Below are positions 33,001 to 40,665 of a stretch of 64,000 bases of DNA, piece after piece. Source of the stretch: Stenotrophomonas maltophilia (GTDB taxonomy: Bacteria; Pseudomonadota; Gammaproteobacteria; Xanthomonadales; Xanthomonadaceae); contig NZ_CP154630.1 in NCBI RefSeq assembly GCF_039555535.1, positions 447,001-511,000 of the forward strand, read 5' to 3'. How positions within the stretch are numbered: the stretch's first letter is position 1; each line of letters opens with the position of its first letter. A program made the translations under genes and the position numbers. The notes below the pieces were generated by a model that was not told the origin of the DNA, made no database searches, and saw nothing but the letters and a program-made list of their open reading frames with translations.

Positions 33001-33438
33001 CTGCAGAACCCTTCGCAGCCCGGCCACCCCGATCACGCGCTGTATCAGCAGATCCGCGAGGGCGTGGAAGCGCTGGATGCCAAGCACGGTCGCAGCTTCG
33101 ATGAAGTCAGCGAACGCATGACGGCCAGCCTTCTGGTACTGGCCAAGGACAACGACCTGGAACGGGTGGACCATGTACTGCTGAGCAACGCCACGCGCGA
33201 ACACCAGGCCGGGCACACGCTGTTCGTGGTGCAGGGCGAGCCCAGCAATCCGGCGCATCAGCGTGCTGCGATGCCGACCGAGCTGGCGGCGCAGACAGCA
33301 GTTGAAGAGTCACTGCAACAGTTCGATGCGGTCAGCCGTGAAGCGAATCAGCGTGCGCTTGCGAATCAAATGGATCAGCAGCTGGAAGATCAGCGGGTGC
33401 AGCACGACATCCAGATTCGTGCGGCCAGCGGGGGATGA
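30094..33438 (+). CDS. type IV secretion antibacterial effector: AHH nuclease head, XVIPCD tail
   Basis: A 1114-residue protein started by GTG six bases after AAGGAGG. Residues 7-80 resemble the AHH clade of HNH nucleases: HLQDHHAIEQQTL with His11-His12, then RLFLPANPAYADA and H-S-G-G-P-L-G-E-Y. Residues about 280-340 are a Gly/Ala-rich hydrophobic stretch (GGGWVGGMATASVIGTSSF) also typical of large Xanthomonadales effectors. Residues about 730-970 are a Pro/Glu/Ala-rich linker. Residues about 976-1076 are the XVIPCD recruitment domain (GHPDHALYQQIREGVEALDA, LDAKHGRSFDE, LERVDHVLLSN, TLFVVQGEP) that docks effectors to the VirD4 coupling protein. The predicted action is nuclease attack on rival bacteria. 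Cytosolic Imm11-like antitoxins lie just upstream. Confidence 0.88.
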   Translation: MAGHSTHLQDHHAIEQQTLRHSPLLAKLQEAGRFNIHAQENRLFLPANPAYADAMGITPHSGGPLGEYQNGMIRRLNEIQRTRDGKAALLNDSDALDRVMARVEALRDTVKVGLINGDLNTNTPLGSTPAITNKRIRDFFDGVPEYHQTHIAQIQALKGFTGVDLGWVAVTHSESGIVTTLNRIEYDAKPLTRGGNIELQRSGLSLAISNAHHGGRVVLTEPGIQTVERVLGEEAGHRIRSPRSQQGGATLDLLLGEASTSQLIRSGGLLASGADAVITARRTSQLLEEGNGTAAQSELTHALARNGGGWVGGMATASVIGTSSFVPAAIVAGDALLMSKAFDKGADLLDNRAVYRQTDKADVTWQFDGRNWQRQAVMDSTGDGLGNPAERSVGASYEKARELGAYAHVKAVELALGKAPPPQDPFSIPARDGEGRLDNPNWHRDAQTEQWTRQVKIGVSGANDRGVYETQTASPERANELNREAVQRIENNIANGKAAIAASYLETRAATRASDFVPLVPEAVEQARTKPDAIRGSDNQLYQRDEAGQWHHAGQIAQGNMALELELTRTIQQPSLDQFNQTIAALDARPLPSAAEVNQNELRHSYYAAGVALTPAWEQAIALATARTREQHGITGPTLQELGPVAEGNAGASRPITHYQVGQDGVARAVATTSTQELQAAWNEVRARANEQAPLPDSPELRIAALSAGEQEAYRQALQEANRLGAAQVDAGQAARAAAQVAHGDKPSEQDGNVEARPEEPATAQPVAPVAVAAAPPAIGVTPPPTPAPQDKPAPQRHAEQRDPPQREAEPEPQPHPNNEAPTENRTASQTPEPAGPMQAHPAAPERATPHVAAPLDAATQMMPTQRTEQASEPEQMVAPAVAPTPKQDMVVQESEPLPFKEPLPAEPSRDPWPLEQEAAQHVPEPEPALSDDLQPVTAAVTVPAEPTIAPSPEPAAPAPDEASAPNLALQNPSQPGHPDHALYQQIREGVEALDAKHGRSFDEVSERMTASLLVLAKDNDLERVDHVLLSNATREHQAGHTLFVVQGEPSNPAHQRAAMPTELAAQTAVEESLQQFDAVSREANQRALANQMDQQLEDQRVQHDIQIRAASGG

Positions 33439-33482
33439 TCAACGTGTGAGCTGCACTGGGCGACCTGCGAAAAGGACCGAAG

Positions 33483-34121
33483 ATGAAGCCACAAGGAAAG
33501 CGCCGAATATGCATGCTCGCGGGACTGCTCGTTCTTCTGGCTACCGCGTGCCGGCCCGATGCGGCTCGCGACGCAGGCTCGATAGCAGAGGCCCATCGTC
33601 CGGATCTGGTGCCGCTTGTGCGCGCCATGCCCACCTCGTCAATGGATGAACCATTGGCAGTGGAATTCGATGTGGATGTTCCCAGCAGGAATTCCTCTCC
33701 AACGCTCATGATCGGCATTCGGGTCAATCGTACGGACGACGTCCCGGCACTGGAGGCACTGGTCGATGTTCAGGCATCCGGGCTCCAGGCCAACGTCTCC
33801 ATGGCGCGCCTGGAATCGGGTGGATGGAAGGACGTGCCGTTGCTCCGGCTGGAGTCGATCATCGGGGAACCTGCCCGGACGATCCCCATCCCCGCCGATG
33901 GTCGAATAACCAGCGCGTGGCTGGACGATGCTGACGTACTGGCGCTGCAGAATGCTGGGCTGGAACGACCCGGTGATACCTACGCACAGCTGGCCTTCGC
34001 ATGGGCACGCAATCCCTCGCCGGGCCGATACCGGGTTGAAGTGCAACTGCATTCGCCTCTGACGCAGCTTGATCCGTATCACCCCGAACTGCTGATTGCC
34101 TACCTGCGCAGGCCCAAGTAG
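33483..34121 (+). CDS. lipoprotein, probable periplasmic immunity protein for the next effector
   Basis: A 212-residue protein with a lipobox (LLATAC, Cys23), so anchored in the membrane facing the periplasm. The body is beta-rich: EPLAVEFDVDVPSR, LMIGIRVNRTDD, GRYRVEVQLHSPL. It has the same plan as the lipoprotein at 36648-37223, each directly before an effector with a papain-like head, the arrangement of T4SS effector-immunity pairs whose toxins act in the periplasm. It begins 44 bases after the AHH effector and could be co-transcribed with it. Immunity role is inferred from context. Confidence 0.75.
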   Translation: MKPQGKRRICMLAGLLVLLATACRPDAARDAGSIAEAHRPDLVPLVRAMPTSSMDEPLAVEFDVDVPSRNSSPTLMIGIRVNRTDDVPALEALVDVQASGLQANVSMARLESGGWKDVPLLRLESIIGEPARTIPIPADGRITSAWLDDADVLALQNAGLERPGDTYAQLAFAWARNPSPGRYRVEVQLHSPLTQLDPYHPELLIAYLRRPK

Positions 34122-34265
34122 CGAAGCAGTCAGCTTCTTGGATTGCTGGCTGGTTCACACATTCAGCATGCCAGTCGTGGCCCCAACTTTGTCCTCCACC
34201 TGCCCCCCATCCCACCTATGCCATCATCCGGCCAGGACCGCAGCACCCATCAAGGCTGAACAGGC

Positions 34266-35192
34266 ATGGAGCAGGCAACACGCTACACCGCAACGCTGTA
34301 CCTGGCCGCGCCCGGCACCCCGCTGAAAAGTGGTGGCATCTCGCCGCGCGGCCATATGTACCTTCAGGTGGCCGCGGGCGACGAGGCCCACAGCTACGGC
34401 TTCGCCCCGCCGCGCCACGTGCCGGGCGAAACCCGCTCCGGCGTGCAGTACGCGCAGATGCGCCACGACGATGCCGACGAGCATCTGGACCCGTACTACA
34501 GCCGCACCCTGGAAATCACCGAGGAGCATTATGGCTGCCTGCGTGATTTCGCCGAGGAACCGGCCGAGTTCGAATTCGACGTGGATCGCCCGGCCACCAT
34601 CAACCGCTGCAGCGATTTCGTCTGGGCGGCGCTGCACTACGCCGGCCTGCATCCGCTGCCGGCGCCGCTGGATGGCGGCAGCAACCTGGGCGAGTTCGCG
34701 GTGCTGTTCAACCTGCCGGAAATCCAGTGCATTGCCGCGCCGTTCCCGGGCAGCGATCTGAATGCCGAAACCCACCACGCGATGCCCGAGCGCGAGGCCG
34801 AACATCATCGCCAGGGCGACCGCGCGATCGATGAACCGCCACCGACGCCGATTGAAGTGGCCGGCACGCTGCTGGACCCCTCACATCCGGACCATCGCCT
34901 GTTCTCGCAGCTGATCCAGAAAGTGGCCGAACTGGATGCCGCGCACGGCCGCCCGTTCGATGCGGCCAGCCAGCGCATCAGCGCCAGCCTGCTGGTGCTG
35001 GCCAAGCAGAACAATCTCTCGCGCGTGGACCACGTGCTGCTCAGCAGGCCGACCCAAAGCAGCCATGCGGCGGAGAGCATCTTCATCGTGCAGGGGGACC
35101 GCAACGACCCGGGGCACCGCCGCGCCAGCATCGCCACCGAGGTGGCGGCCAAGACCGATGTGGCCGATTCGCTGCGGTTGAAGGAGCAGTAA
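34266..35192 (+). CDS. type IV secretion effector: permuted papain-like head, XVIPCD tail
   Basis: A 308-residue effector. Residues 1-165: an N-terminal strand leads to GHMYLQV with His30, SYGFAPP follows, and N-R-C-S-D-F-V-W places Cys115 at the start of a helix. The His-before-Cys order is that of permuted papain-like (NlpC/P60-LRAT) enzymes, which include peptidoglycan amidases and lipid-acting enzymes. Residues about 205-305 are XVIPCD (SHPDHRLFSQLIQKVAELDA, HGRPFDAASQRISASLLVL, RVDHVLLS, IFIVQGDRNDPGH). The lipoprotein partner upstream points to a periplasmic target, either peptidoglycan or phospholipid. Paralogous to the effector at 37259. Confidence 0.85.
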   Translation: MEQATRYTATLYLAAPGTPLKSGGISPRGHMYLQVAAGDEAHSYGFAPPRHVPGETRSGVQYAQMRHDDADEHLDPYYSRTLEITEEHYGCLRDFAEEPAEFEFDVDRPATINRCSDFVWAALHYAGLHPLPAPLDGGSNLGEFAVLFNLPEIQCIAAPFPGSDLNAETHHAMPEREAEHHRQGDRAIDEPPPTPIEVAGTLLDPSHPDHRLFSQLIQKVAELDAAHGRPFDAASQRISASLLVLAKQNNLSRVDHVLLSRPTQSSHAAESIFIVQGDRNDPGHRRASIATEVAAKTDVADSLRLKEQ

Positions 35193-35358
35193 CCCGCGCG
35201 CCTGCCATACGCGCGCCGGCGCACGCCACGCTTCCCACCTGCTACCATTCCCCCGCAACCCCAGCCAGCCCACCCCGCGCAGACAGATGCGGGGCGGGCC
35301 GTCGCAGTACGGCCCAGCGAGCCAGGACACCTTCCCGTGCCCATTCAAGGACGCTCGC

Positions 35359-36504
35359 ATGTTCCGTAATCCTCTATTCCGCTCGGCCGCGCTGGCCGTT
35401 GCCGTTTCGCTCAGCCTCGGCGTGCCGTCGGCCTTCGCCGACAACGCTCCCGCTGCCAGTGCCACCGCCGCCGTACAGCGCCAGGCCGTGGCCAAGGGCC
35501 TGTACGAGCTGGCCTACAGCCCGAAGCAGAACGCCGTGTTCGTGGCCTCATCCGGTGGCTTCGGTGATGACGCCGGCCCGGCCCAGGTGCTGCGCCTGAA
35601 TCCGACTACGCTGGCCGTGGAAACCCGTATCCCGCTGGAGCGCAAGGCGTTCGGCGTGGTGCTGGATGACGCCCACAACCGCCTGTACGTGGGCAACACC
35701 GTGGACCTGTCGGTGACCGTGGTCGACACCGCGCAGAACAAGGCCGTCGGCACCATCCAGTTGATGGAGAAGAAGACCGGCAAGGACGGCAAGGCCGCCT
35801 ACACCCACGACCTGCGCGAGCTGGTGGTCGACAGCGCGGCCAACCGCCTGTACGTGACCGGCCACAGCAGCCAGCCGGACGTGAGCAGCGTGCTGTTCGT
35901 GATCGATACGAACACGCTGAAGGTGATCGACACCATCGACGGTCTGGGCAATGCCAAGGCGCCGGGTCTGGCGCTGGATGCGGCCAACAAGCGCGTCTAC
36001 ACCAGCAACCTGCTGGCCGATCTGGTGGTGGTGGGTACCGATTCGAACAAGGTGGTGGCGCAGCACAGGATCGCCGCCGAGCAGCCGATGAACATCGCGC
36101 TGGACCCGGCCGGCAAGCGCCTGTTTGTGACCGACCAGGGCTCGGAATTCCTGCGTGGCTACCAGGCCAAGAGCAGCGGCCTGGTCAGCAAGCATCCGGG
36201 CCAGCGCGTGCTGGTGCTCGATCGCAGCACCGGCAAGGAACTGGCCAGCATCCCGACCGATGCCGGCCCGCTGGGCATCCTGCTGGATGCACCGCGCAAG
36301 CGCCTGTACGTGACCAACCGCGAAGCCGGTACGGTGACCGCGTACAACAGTGACAGCTACCAGAAGGTGGCGACCTACAAGGTGCCGACCCACCCGAACA
36401 GCTTGGCGCTGGATGCGAAGAACAACGTGTTGTTCGTGAGCATCAAGAACGGCGAGAAGGATGACAAGGGCGCTGACGAGAGCGTGGCGCGGATTCAGCT
36501 GTAA
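35359..36504 (+). CDS. yncE: YncE-family periplasmic beta-propeller protein
   Basis: A 381-residue exported protein (signal peptide ending near SAFADNA) made of repeated 40-residue blades: NRLYVGNTVDLSVTVVDT, ANRLYVTGHSS, NKRVYTSNLLADLVVVGT, GKRLFVTDQGSEFL, RKRLYVTNREAGTVTAYN. This is the YncE family, seven-bladed propellers in the periplasm, linked in E. coli to iron-limitation response and DNA binding. It sits between two effector/immunity pairs but has no visible link to them. Start chosen at 35359. A long perfect hairpin follows the gene. Confidence 0.88.
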   Translation: MFRNPLFRSAALAVAVSLSLGVPSAFADNAPAASATAAVQRQAVAKGLYELAYSPKQNAVFVASSGGFGDDAGPAQVLRLNPTTLAVETRIPLERKAFGVVLDDAHNRLYVGNTVDLSVTVVDTAQNKAVGTIQLMEKKTGKDGKAAYTHDLRELVVDSAANRLYVTGHSSQPDVSSVLFVIDTNTLKVIDTIDGLGNAKAPGLALDAANKRVYTSNLLADLVVVGTDSNKVVAQHRIAAEQPMNIALDPAGKRLFVTDQGSEFLRGYQAKSSGLVSKHPGQRVLVLDRSTGKELASIPTDAGPLGILLDAPRKRLYVTNREAGTVTAYNSDSYQKVATYKVPTHPNSLALDAKNNVLFVSIKNGEKDDKGADESVARIQL

Positions 36505-36542
36505 TGGGGTGACGCCGGGGCACGCCCGGCGGCGAGCCGCGT

Positions 36543-36574
36543 GAAGAAGGCAGGGTGAAGACCCTGCCTTCTTC
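36543..36574. terminator. terminator hairpin after the yncE-like gene
   Basis: Perfect 14-base stem GAAGAAGGCAGGGT / ACCCTGCCTTCTTC with loop GAAG. The T tract after it is weak (ATTGG), but the stem itself ends in TTCTTC. Confidence 0.75.
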
Positions 36575-36647
36575 ATTGGCCGGTTGCGGCGCCAGCAGCC
36601 GGAGGCTAGGGTTGAACCTCATGGCAGGGAGCCAAAGGATCTGAATC

Positions 36648-37223
36648 ATGCTGGGTATCCACCGTTGGCTGCGCGCCGGCCTGGTCTTCACGCTGGCGGG
36701 CGCACTCGGCGCCTGCAGCAGCCGCGTACCGGATGCGCCGGAGCCACTGGATCTGGTCAAGCCAATCATCGTTGCCGAGCCTGGCCAGGCGGTGCGGTTC
36801 GAGTTCGAGACGAATGCCCGCAACTTCAAGCCGGGTCGCACGTATGCGCTGGAGCTGGAGTTGCAGCGCCAAGGGACACGAAGGCCGGACGAGCCTGACG
36901 TGGGCACATCAAGGGTCCCGTTCGAGGTGACCCTGCAGCAATGGGGCACTGATGCCTGGAAGGATGTTCCCACCTACGACAGCTATCAGGCCGGGGTGCT
37001 CAATGCAGGTGAACAGCTTCCGGAATGGCATGCATCCAGCGAATGGCGGTATACGTCGCCGCACATGGGCAGTGACGGCCAATACACGCTGAGCCTGGTT
37101 GCTCTGCCACTGGAGCTTGATACCCGCTATCGCGTACAGGTTCGCACTGCGCAGGCCTCGCCGGAACTGCAGCATTACTCGGCTCAGTTGCGGGTACACG
37201 CAGCCCGGCCGCCAGGCAAGTAA
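36648..37223 (+). CDS. lipoprotein, probable periplasmic immunity protein for the next effector
   Basis: A 191-residue lipoprotein (lipobox ALGAC, Cys23) whose mature part runs as VRFEFETNARNFKPGRTYAL, FEVTLQQWGTDAWKDVPTY and VRTAQASPELQ. The plan and the motif x-A-W-K-D-V-P are shared with the lipoprotein at 33483, which has GGWKDVPLL, so the two are homologous. It ends 35 bases before the effector at 37259. Immunity role inferred from placement and lipid anchor. Confidence 0.78.
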   Translation: MLGIHRWLRAGLVFTLAGALGACSSRVPDAPEPLDLVKPIIVAEPGQAVRFEFETNARNFKPGRTYALELELQRQGTRRPDEPDVGTSRVPFEVTLQQWGTDAWKDVPTYDSYQAGVLNAGEQLPEWHASSEWRYTSPHMGSDGQYTLSLVALPLELDTRYRVQVRTAQASPELQHYSAQLRVHAARPPGK

Positions 37224-37258
37224 TCAATTACCACTGGAAGGAACGAAAGAATCACCTT

Positions 37259-38329
37259 ATGGACAAGCCGCGCTATACCGTAGAGATCGTTATTGCTGCA
37301 CCTGGCACACCGCTGATCGACCCCAGGACGCACAAGCCGGCCGTCGACGCTGAGGGTGTTCCGCAGACGTCTGCCCCAGGACATATGTTCTACGTCCTGC
37401 ATGCACCCGGCGTGCCTGCGAAGAGCTATGGATTTGCTCCCAAGGAGCACGGAAGCATGAATGGTCCTGGCGCCATCATGGAGGATGACGCAACGGTCTA
37501 TAGAGACCCGCGCTACACCCGTACCCTCGAGATCAGCGAAGAGCAGTACAGGAAGCTCCAGCAGTTCGGCTCGGACCCGGAGAAATTCGGTTTCAGCAAG
37601 CACTATCAGGATGTTCGCCACAACTGCGTGGACTTCACCTGGGAAGCGCTGAATCACGCGGGCATCCAGCGGAAAGGCAGCATCGACGTGAACGCGTTGG
37701 GTGGTCCCGCCGGCCAGCTTCTTCCGGATGTTCGCATTCCTCTTGACATCAAGGGGGCAGGCAAGGATGCATTCCGACCGCTGCGCAACATCCACGGTGT
37801 GGACAGCATTGACCCGCCGTTTCCGGACAGCGAGCTCAACCAGAGGAAAACCAATCCCCTGCCGGAGCGCAGTCTCAAGCAACACATGCTGAGTGATGCC
37901 GAGGGCATGGGCGAACGAAGCGGTGATCTTCTGGCCCGGCACAGCAACGACCCGCTGCTCTCGCAGATCCACCAGGGCGTGGCCCGGCTCGATGCCGAGC
38001 GGGGCCGTGCCTTCGATGCCACCAGCGAGAACATCAGTGCCAGCCTGTACGCGCTGGCCAAGGCCAATGGCCTGACCCAGGTCGACCATGTGCTGTTGAG
38101 CGATCGCACCGCGCAGGCCGATGTGGCGCAGAGCATCTTCATCGTCCAGGGGGAGCGCAACGACCCGGCACAGTTGCGGGCCAGCATGCCAACGGCGGTG
38201 GCCGCGCAGACACCGGCAGAAATCTCCTTCGAGCGCGCTGAGCAGCTGTCGCAGTCTGGGCAGGCGCGTACGCAGGATGAGCTGCAGCAGCGCCAGGTGC
38301 AGGAGCAGTCCGGGCCGCGCATGGCCTAG
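37259..38329 (+). CDS. type IV secretion effector: permuted papain-like head, XVIPCD tail (second copy)
   Basis: A 356-residue paralogue of the effector at 34266. Catalytic candidates are His42 in APGHMFYVLH and Cys123 in VRHNCVDFTWEAL, again His before Cys. PKEHGSMNG and PRYTRTLEISEEQYRKL align with the first copy (SRTLEITEEHYGCL). Residues about 226-330 form XVIPCD (NDPLLSQIHQGVARLDAERG, LTQVDHVLLSD, SIFIVQGERNDPAQLRASMP), followed by a Gln-rich tail (QQRQVQEQ) typical of Xanthomonadales effectors. Delivered by the T4SS to act in the target periplasm; its own periplasmic antidote precedes it. Confidence 0.86.
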   Translation: MDKPRYTVEIVIAAPGTPLIDPRTHKPAVDAEGVPQTSAPGHMFYVLHAPGVPAKSYGFAPKEHGSMNGPGAIMEDDATVYRDPRYTRTLEISEEQYRKLQQFGSDPEKFGFSKHYQDVRHNCVDFTWEALNHAGIQRKGSIDVNALGGPAGQLLPDVRIPLDIKGAGKDAFRPLRNIHGVDSIDPPFPDSELNQRKTNPLPERSLKQHMLSDAEGMGERSGDLLARHSNDPLLSQIHQGVARLDAERGRAFDATSENISASLYALAKANGLTQVDHVLLSDRTAQADVAQSIFIVQGERNDPAQLRASMPTAVAAQTPAEISFERAEQLSQSGQARTQDELQQRQVQEQSGPRMA

Positions 38330-38391
38330 GGCGGCAAGCGTACGGCGAGCCGACGTTCTCGCGGTGGGCCGCTGGTAACGCTGGAGGCGGC

Positions 38392-38808
38392 TCAGCCCAG
38401 GCGGTGTGCCGGGTTCTGCTGTTGTTCCTGCTCACGGGCCTGCTGTTCGGGCAGCTGCCCCATGGCGGGCTGCTGCGGGGCAATGCCCAGCGTCTGCATC
38501 GATTGCTCGACCGGCGTCTGTGCGGCCACTGCGGTCGGCATCATCGCCCGCAGGTGCGCCGGATTGGCCGGGTCGCCCTGTACCACGAAGATGTTGTGTC
38601 CCGCCGGCTGGTTGGCCGTGGCATGGCTGACCAGCACGTGGTCGACCTGCTGCAGGCCCTGCTCGCGGGCCAGCACGGTCAGGCTGGCAGTCAGGCGTTC
38701 GCTGGTCTGGTCGAACGGACGGCCATGCTGGGCGTCCAGTGCGGCCACGCCCTGGCGGATCTGCTGGTTGAGGCCGTACTCGGGGTGGTTGGGGGTGATC
38801 TCTGCCAT
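38392..38808 (-). CDS. XVIPCD-only protein (orphan recruitment domain)
   Basis: A 138-residue protein consisting almost entirely of an XVIPCD domain (NHPEYGLNQQIRQGVAALDA, HGRPFDQTSERLTASLTVLA, LQQVDHVLVSHA, HNIFVVQGDPANPAHLRAMM) plus a Gln-rich tail. There is no toxin domain. Start at 38808 (MAEITPNHP); the frame is open 21 codons further upstream. It could be a degraded effector, a decoy or regulator of the coupling protein, or a donor module for building effectors by recombination. It is convergent with the effector at 37259-38329, on the opposite strand. Confidence 0.8.
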   Translation of the reverse strand: MAEITPNHPEYGLNQQIRQGVAALDAQHGRPFDQTSERLTASLTVLAREQGLQQVDHVLVSHATANQPAGHNIFVVQGDPANPAHLRAMMPTAVAAQTPVEQSMQTLGIAPQQPAMGQLPEQQAREQEQQQNPAHRLG

Positions 38809-38884
38809 GGGGCGATCTGCAGCGGTAGGTCGTGATGGACCCGGGCAGTATAGAACCGGCCCGTGAACCACCGCTTCGCGGCGG

Positions 38885-39364
38885 TCAGTCCGCCGGCCGA
38901 TGGTCGTAGCTGATCACCCGCTCGGCCAGCCAGCGCCCGTCCACGCGGCGCCAGACCTGGATGAAGCGCGCCTGGCCGGTCCAGTGCTCGACACCCTTTG
39001 CATCGCGCTCGTGGAAGCGGTGGTCGCCGATTTCCAGGGCGCGATCGTCGTGCAGCGGAAACACCTGCAGCGAGGTCTCCATCAGTTCGCGGCGCAGGTG
39101 GGTGTGGTTGGCGCGCGTGCTCTCGCACAGGGCGGCCACGCTGCGGCGGAAGTCGTCGCGCTTGCTGGCGGACTTGCCCGCCTTGTCATGGAAGAACTCC
39201 ATGTCTTCAGTGGTCATGGCCGCCGCCTTGTCGGCGTCGCAGTCGTCGAACGCGGCGGCGAACAGCTGCGTGTCGGCCTGGCGGATCTGCTCGCGCAGCG
39301 TTTCGTTGGCGTTCGGCGTGGCGGCCAGGCCGGCGGCAAGCAGGGGCAGGGTGAGCAGCAGCAT
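38885..39364 (-). CDS. exported NTF2-like (DUF4440/SnoaL-type) protein
   Basis: A 159-residue protein with a signal peptide (LLLTLPLLAAGLAATPNANE) and an NTF2-like fold: LREQIRQADTQLFAAAFDDC, then M-T-T-E-D-M-E-F-F-H-D-K, then GQARFIQVWRRVDGRWLAERVISYD. The D-W-R-type strand pair at the end is typical of DUF4440 proteins. Start at 39364; an upstream frame of 55 codons lacks a signal. Function unknown. Confidence 0.75.
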   Translation of the reverse strand: MLLLTLPLLAAGLAATPNANETLREQIRQADTQLFAAAFDDCDADKAAAMTTEDMEFFHDKAGKSASKRDDFRRSVAALCESTRANHTHLRRELMETSLQVFPLHDDRALEIGDHRFHERDAKGVEHWTGQARFIQVWRRVDGRWLAERVISYDHRPAD

Positions 39365-39585
39365 GGCGAAGCTCCAGGGCGGGATTCGCGCAGGCTCGCA
39401 CGCCGCTCTGGGGGCCGCAGCCGCCCTGCGACGAAACGGGATTTCCAGGGAGTGAATGCCCGCATCGGTGGATCGGCCGGGTGGCGTGGGCTGTGCAGAG
39501 GGTGTCATGGCCGCCGGCGATTCCATCACGACCGCGATAGGGCCCGGTCTCTAGCCTGAGATCCTCCCCTTCCACAGGAGCTCCC

Positions 39586-40398
39586 ATGCCTGCCTCCCGC
39601 ATCCGCCTGCACGTTGAAGACACGGGTGGCGACGGCCGCCCGGTCATTCTGATTCACGGTTGGCCGCTGTCCGCCGATGCCTGGAAGACGCAGGTGTCGA
39701 TCCTGCGCGACGCGCAGCACCGGGTGATCAGCTACGACCGGCGTGGCTTCGGCCGTTCCGACAAGCCGGCCGAGGGCTATGACTACGACACGCTGGCGGC
39801 GGATCTGGCCGGGGTGATCGAGGAACGTGATCTGCGCGATGTCACTCTGGTCGGCTTCTCGATGGGCGGCGGCGAAGTGGCCCGCTACGTGGCCAACCAT
39901 GGGCAGGAGCGCCTGCACAGCGTGGTGTTCGCTGCGGCGGTGCCGCCGTTCCTGCTACGCAGCGACGACAACCCGGACGGCCCGCTGACCCAGGACAAGG
40001 CTGACGAAATGCGCAGTGGATTGGAGAAGGATCGCGAGGCGTTCTTCGATGGCTTCACCCGCGATTTCTTCAGCGCCAATGGCCAGCTGATGGTGACCGA
40101 AGAGACGCGTCAGGCAGCCATCGCGCTGTGCCATCAATCCGACCAGACGGCGGCGCTCGGCTGCATGAAGGCGTTTGCCACCACGGACTTCCGCGATGAC
40201 CTGAAGAAGATCACGGTGCCCACCTTGATTCTGCACGGCGACAGCGACGCCATCGTGCCGTTCGAAGGTTCCGGGCAGCGAACGCACCGGGCGATTGCGC
40301 GCAGCGAGGTGGTGATCCTTGAAGGCGCGCCTCATGGCTGCAACACCAGCCATGCCGACCACTTCAATCTGGCGCTGCTGAACTTCCTGAAGCGGTAA
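39586..40398 (+). CDS. alpha/beta hydrolase (non-heme chloroperoxidase-like)
   Basis: A 270-residue alpha/beta hydrolase. The catalytic triad is readable as Ser92 in VGFSMGGGE, the acid in LHGDSDAIVPF, and His in EGAPHGCNTSHAD; the oxyanion-hole motif HGWPLSADAW lies at 24-33. The pattern RRGFGRSDKP and the substrate loop match the cofactor-free haloperoxidase/esterase group, but substrate is unknown. Cytosolic. Preceded by a ribosome site CAGGAGCTCCC. Followed within ten bases by the small gene at 40408. Confidence 0.88.
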   Translation: MPASRIRLHVEDTGGDGRPVILIHGWPLSADAWKTQVSILRDAQHRVISYDRRGFGRSDKPAEGYDYDTLAADLAGVIEERDLRDVTLVGFSMGGGEVARYVANHGQERLHSVVFAAAVPPFLLRSDDNPDGPLTQDKADEMRSGLEKDREAFFDGFTRDFFSANGQLMVTEETRQAAIALCHQSDQTAALGCMKAFATTDFRDDLKKITVPTLILHGDSDAIVPFEGSGQRTHRAIARSEVVILEGAPHGCNTSHADHFNLALLNFLKR

Positions 40399-40407
40399 GC
40401 TGCGGCC

Positions 40408-40581
40408 ATGCGCCAGACCAAGACACCCCCGTGGAAGAAGCCCAACCCGAAGGGCCAGACGTCGCAGCCGCTGTCAGCTGCGCAGAAAGAGGCGGCGCGG
40501 CAGCGTGCGGAAGAGAATGGGCGACGTTATCCGAATCTGGTGGACAACATGTGGGCCGCGAAGCTGCCGCGCGGGTCCTGA
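40408..40581 (+). CDS. small basic hypothetical protein, 57 residues
   Basis: A short gene (begins MRQTKTPPWKKPNPKGQ, ends NMWAAKLPRGS) that starts nine bases after the hydrolase stop and ends at a TGA just before a SMAG repeat. The sequence is basic and proline-rich at the N-terminus, then helical (SAAQKEAARQRAEENGRRYP). The compositional order and tight spacing argue that it is real. Function unknown. Confidence 0.65.
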   Translation: MRQTKTPPWKKPNPKGQTSQPLSAAQKEAARQRAEENGRRYPNLVDNMWAAKLPRGS

Positions 40582-40584
40582 TCT

Positions 40585-40665
40585 GTAGAGCCGAGCCATG
40601 CTCGGCTAGCGCGCGTAGCGCGTGCTTTTTCACGGGACAGCAGCCGAGCGTGGGCTCGGCTCTAC
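40585..40665. repeat. SMAG repeat dimer
   Basis: GTAGAGCCGAGC... to ...GCTCGGCTCTAC. Its right GTAG supplies the TAG stop of the minus-strand gene at 40662. Confidence 0.9.
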
